Assembly: GCA_900544765.1 (NCBI GenBank)
Contig: UQWI01000019.1
Coordinates: 1-32,330, forward strand
Reading direction: 5' to 3'
Length of the DNA: 32,330 nucleotides
DNA from: an uncultured Eubacteriales bacterium
GTDB lineage: Bacteria > Bacillota > Clostridia > Oscillospirales > Oscillospiraceae
Shown in pieces: positions 31,073-32,330 of the stretch. The translations under genes were made by a program, and so were the position numbers. Under the pieces are notes generated by a model. That model searched no databases, was not told where the DNA came from, and saw nothing but the letters and a program-made list of their open reading frames with translations. How positions within the stretch are numbered: position 1 is the first letter of the stretch; the number at the start of each line of letters is the position of its first letter.

Positions 31073-31921
31073 ATGAAACTGTTGACCTGCGAGTATCAGG
31101 GGCGAGCCTTTGCAGCCGCGAGCGACGGCAAGTACGTCTACGAGGCCGCGCCCGACATGCTCACACTGATAAAGTCGCTCAGCGGGTCCCTGCCGGACGG
31201 CTCGCTCCTCAAGGGCGAGGCGCTGCCGCTGGAGAGCGTCAGGCTGCTTGCGCCTATCCCGGAGCCCGCTCAGGACGTTGTATGCCTCGGCATGAACTAC
31301 GCCGAGCACAGCGCAGAGGCCGAGAGGTGGGGCGGCGAGGCTGAGTTTAAGAAGAACGCGGGAAAGGCCGTGTACTTCTCCAAGCGCGCATCATATATAA
31401 TAGGGCCTGGGGATTATATAGACGGGCACTTCGACATCGTGGACTCCCTCGACTACGAAGCGGAGCTCGCCGTGGTGCTGGGCCGCGACGCCTACAGGGT
31501 CAGCGAAGCGGAGGCGGAGGACTATGTCCTCGGCTACAGCGTACTCAACGACATATCCGCGCGCAATCTCCAGACCGCTCACAAGCAGTTCTACTTCGGC
31601 AAGAGCCTGGACACGCACACGGCAATGGGCCCGTGGATTGTGACGCGCGACGAGTTCGAGTGGGAGCCGCAGCGCGGTATACGCTGCTTCATCAACGGTG
31701 AAAAGCGCCAGGACAGCAACACCCGTTTTGAAATATACGGCGCTGCCCATGTCATAGCGGAGCTATCCGCCGGTATGACGCTCAAGGCCGGCACTATAAT
31801 AGCCATGGGTACGCCTGCAGGTGTGGGTATGGGCTTTACCCCGCCAAAGTACCTCAAGAGCGGCGACGTAGTGCGCTGCGAAATAGACGGGATAGGCGTC
31901 CTGGAGAACACAGTAAGGTGA
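31073..31921 (+). CDS. Fumarylacetoacetate hydrolase-family enzyme
   Basis: A 282-residue FAH-family protein. The metal-binding residues are in place: E129 and E131 in DYEAELAVVLGRD and D160 in LNDISARN; GMNYAEHSAE and TPAGVGMGFTPPKYL are further family blocks. Members hydrolyse or decarboxylate acyl-pyruvate-type compounds, such as 2-hydroxyhepta-2,4-dienedioate, or act as oxaloacetate decarboxylases; the substrate here cannot be told. The ATG at 31073 follows AGGAGG by about nine bases. It is second in a probable operon with the zinc-ribbon gene and ends at a strong terminator. Confidence 0.93.
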   Translation: MKLLTCEYQGRAFAAASDGKYVYEAAPDMLTLIKSLSGSLPDGSLLKGEALPLESVRLLAPIPEPAQDVVCLGMNYAEHSAEAERWGGEAEFKKNAGKAVYFSKRASYIIGPGDYIDGHFDIVDSLDYEAELAVVLGRDAYRVSEAEAEDYVLGYSVLNDISARNLQTAHKQFYFGKSLDTHTAMGPWIVTRDEFEWEPQRGIRCFINGEKRQDSNTRFEIYGAAHVIAELSAGMTLKAGTIIAMGTPAGVGMGFTPPKYLKSGDVVRCEIDGIGVLENTVR

Positions 31922-31945
31922 GAATATACAACATATAGTGGCTGG

Positions 31946-31978
31946 TTTCCCCTGGTAAACACCAGGGGAAATTTTTTT
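31946..31978 (+). terminator. Terminator of the FAH-family gene
   Basis: An 11-bp perfect stem, TTTCCCCTGGT at 31946-31956 and ACCAGGGGAAA at 31961-31971, followed by seven T. A textbook intrinsic terminator. Confidence 0.95.
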
Positions 31979-31988
31979 GAATTTATGC

Positions 31989-32017
31989 TTGACAAATGCC
32001 ATCCCATCGGTTATTAT
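31989..32017 (+). promoter_or_regulatory. Promoter P1, probably of an rRNA operon
   Basis: A perfect -35 TTGACA (31989-31994), a 17-base spacer and TATTAT (32012-32017). It lies directly after a strong terminator, with no coding region downstream within the window. Confidence 0.8.
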
Positions 32018-32123
32018 ATTGCCTCGCCGGGAGCGCCGATGAGCGGAGGACAGGGAGCGAGAGCATTTCCCCAACGCAGCTCAAAAGTAAGCGAACGGTT
32101 AACGGTTTGAAAAGACCGGACAA

Positions 32124-32180
32124 AAAATCTCGAAAAAAATTGAAAAAAGACTTGACATTCCGGACTCCAAGTGCTATATT
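32124..32180 (+). promoter_or_regulatory. Promoter P2 with A-rich upstream element, probably of an rRNA operon
   Basis: A perfect -35 TTGACA (32152-32157), a 17-base spacer and TATATT (32175-32180). Three A-tracts at about 32122-32150 (AAAAAA, AAAAAAA, AAAAAA) spaced about one helical turn apart look like an UP element. Tandem promoters of this strength are typical of rRNA operons. Confidence 0.85.
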
Positions 32181-32330
32181 AGTCAAGCACCTCACCGAGA
32201 GGCCGGAACGAAAGAAACCCGACAGACAGCTGCGAGGCTGGCCAAAAAGGTTGATTTTCAAGGCTTTTCGAGGTTGCGAGTGTACCTTGTAAATTAAACA
32301 ATGTAAGTAAAAGCTTATGCGAAAAGCACC
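32181..32330 (+). other. Leader region, probably preceding 16S rRNA
   Basis: No supported gene is seen from 31979 to the window end. The last 150 bases after P2 are non-coding. The segment near 32289-32330 (TACCTTGTAAATTAAACAAT, then GTAAGTAAAAGCTTATGCG) resembles pre-16S leaders of Clostridia. The 16S gene itself, if present, starts beyond the right edge. Confidence 0.6.

Overview
The window looks like a chromosome segment of a GC-rich, spore-forming gut-type Clostridia (Oscillospiraceae-like), carrying the right-hand part of a prophage. The host assignment is inference. It rests on a SleB-type spore cortex hydrolase, a T-box-controlled threonyl-tRNA synthetase without a TGS domain, a K+-dependent-type membrane pyrophosphatase, strong AGGAGG ribosome sites, and many GTG/TTG starts in GC-rich DNA.

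Region 1 (1-11124) is prophage, all on the + strand: scaffold, major capsid protein with an added C-terminal beta domain, connector-type protein, tail/stopper proteins, collagen-like fibre, GH25 endolysin, two small membrane proteins, and a helical (perhaps internal virion) protein ending at a strong terminator. No tape measure, sheath or tail-tube gene is seen, which suggests a short-tailed (podovirus-like) particle. The most striking part is 2513-6533. A structural gene appears to be cut in two, and between the halves sit a radical SAM/SPASM enzyme gene and a new N-terminal segment on the downstream half. That segment holds 27 cysteines in 100 residues, 26 of them followed by Glu or Gln. The simplest reading is a phage-borne peptide-modifying enzyme next to its own substrate, the substrate being built into a virion protein. 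The enzyme gene itself carries an in-frame 81-bp double-hairpin insertion inside its SPASM domain.

Region 2 (11125-18050) holds host genes: a PlsC-like acyltransferase with a zinc ribbon, a YwaF-like membrane protein, a small conserved protein, an SGNH hydrolase behind a consensus promoter with a 19-bp palindrome, an OmpR-type two-component system with a divergent PepSY membrane protein, and a membrane-anchored protein gene broken by an in-frame TGA.

Region 3 (18050-22970) holds the membrane pyrophosphatase gene, degV, a MarR regulator and a GntR/HutC regulator. Three near-identical 14-bp palindromes overlap or adjoin the degV, marR and gntR promoters, suggesting one small MarR regulon.

Region 4 (22970-25130) is a visibly AT-richer TetR/MFS efflux module with matching operators, probably acquired. 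Region 5 (25130-26720) has an SDR gene broken by an in-frame TAA behind its TetR regulator, whose promoter sits inside a 41-bp perfect palindrome. The 25092-25313 stretch between these modules shows no gene I can support.

Region 6 (26770-32330) runs from T-box thrS to a lipoprotein, sleB (apparently with an AUU start), a zinc-ribbon membrane protein and an FAH-family hydrolase. It ends with two tandem consensus promoters and a leader that looks like the start of an rRNA operon lying just past the right edge.
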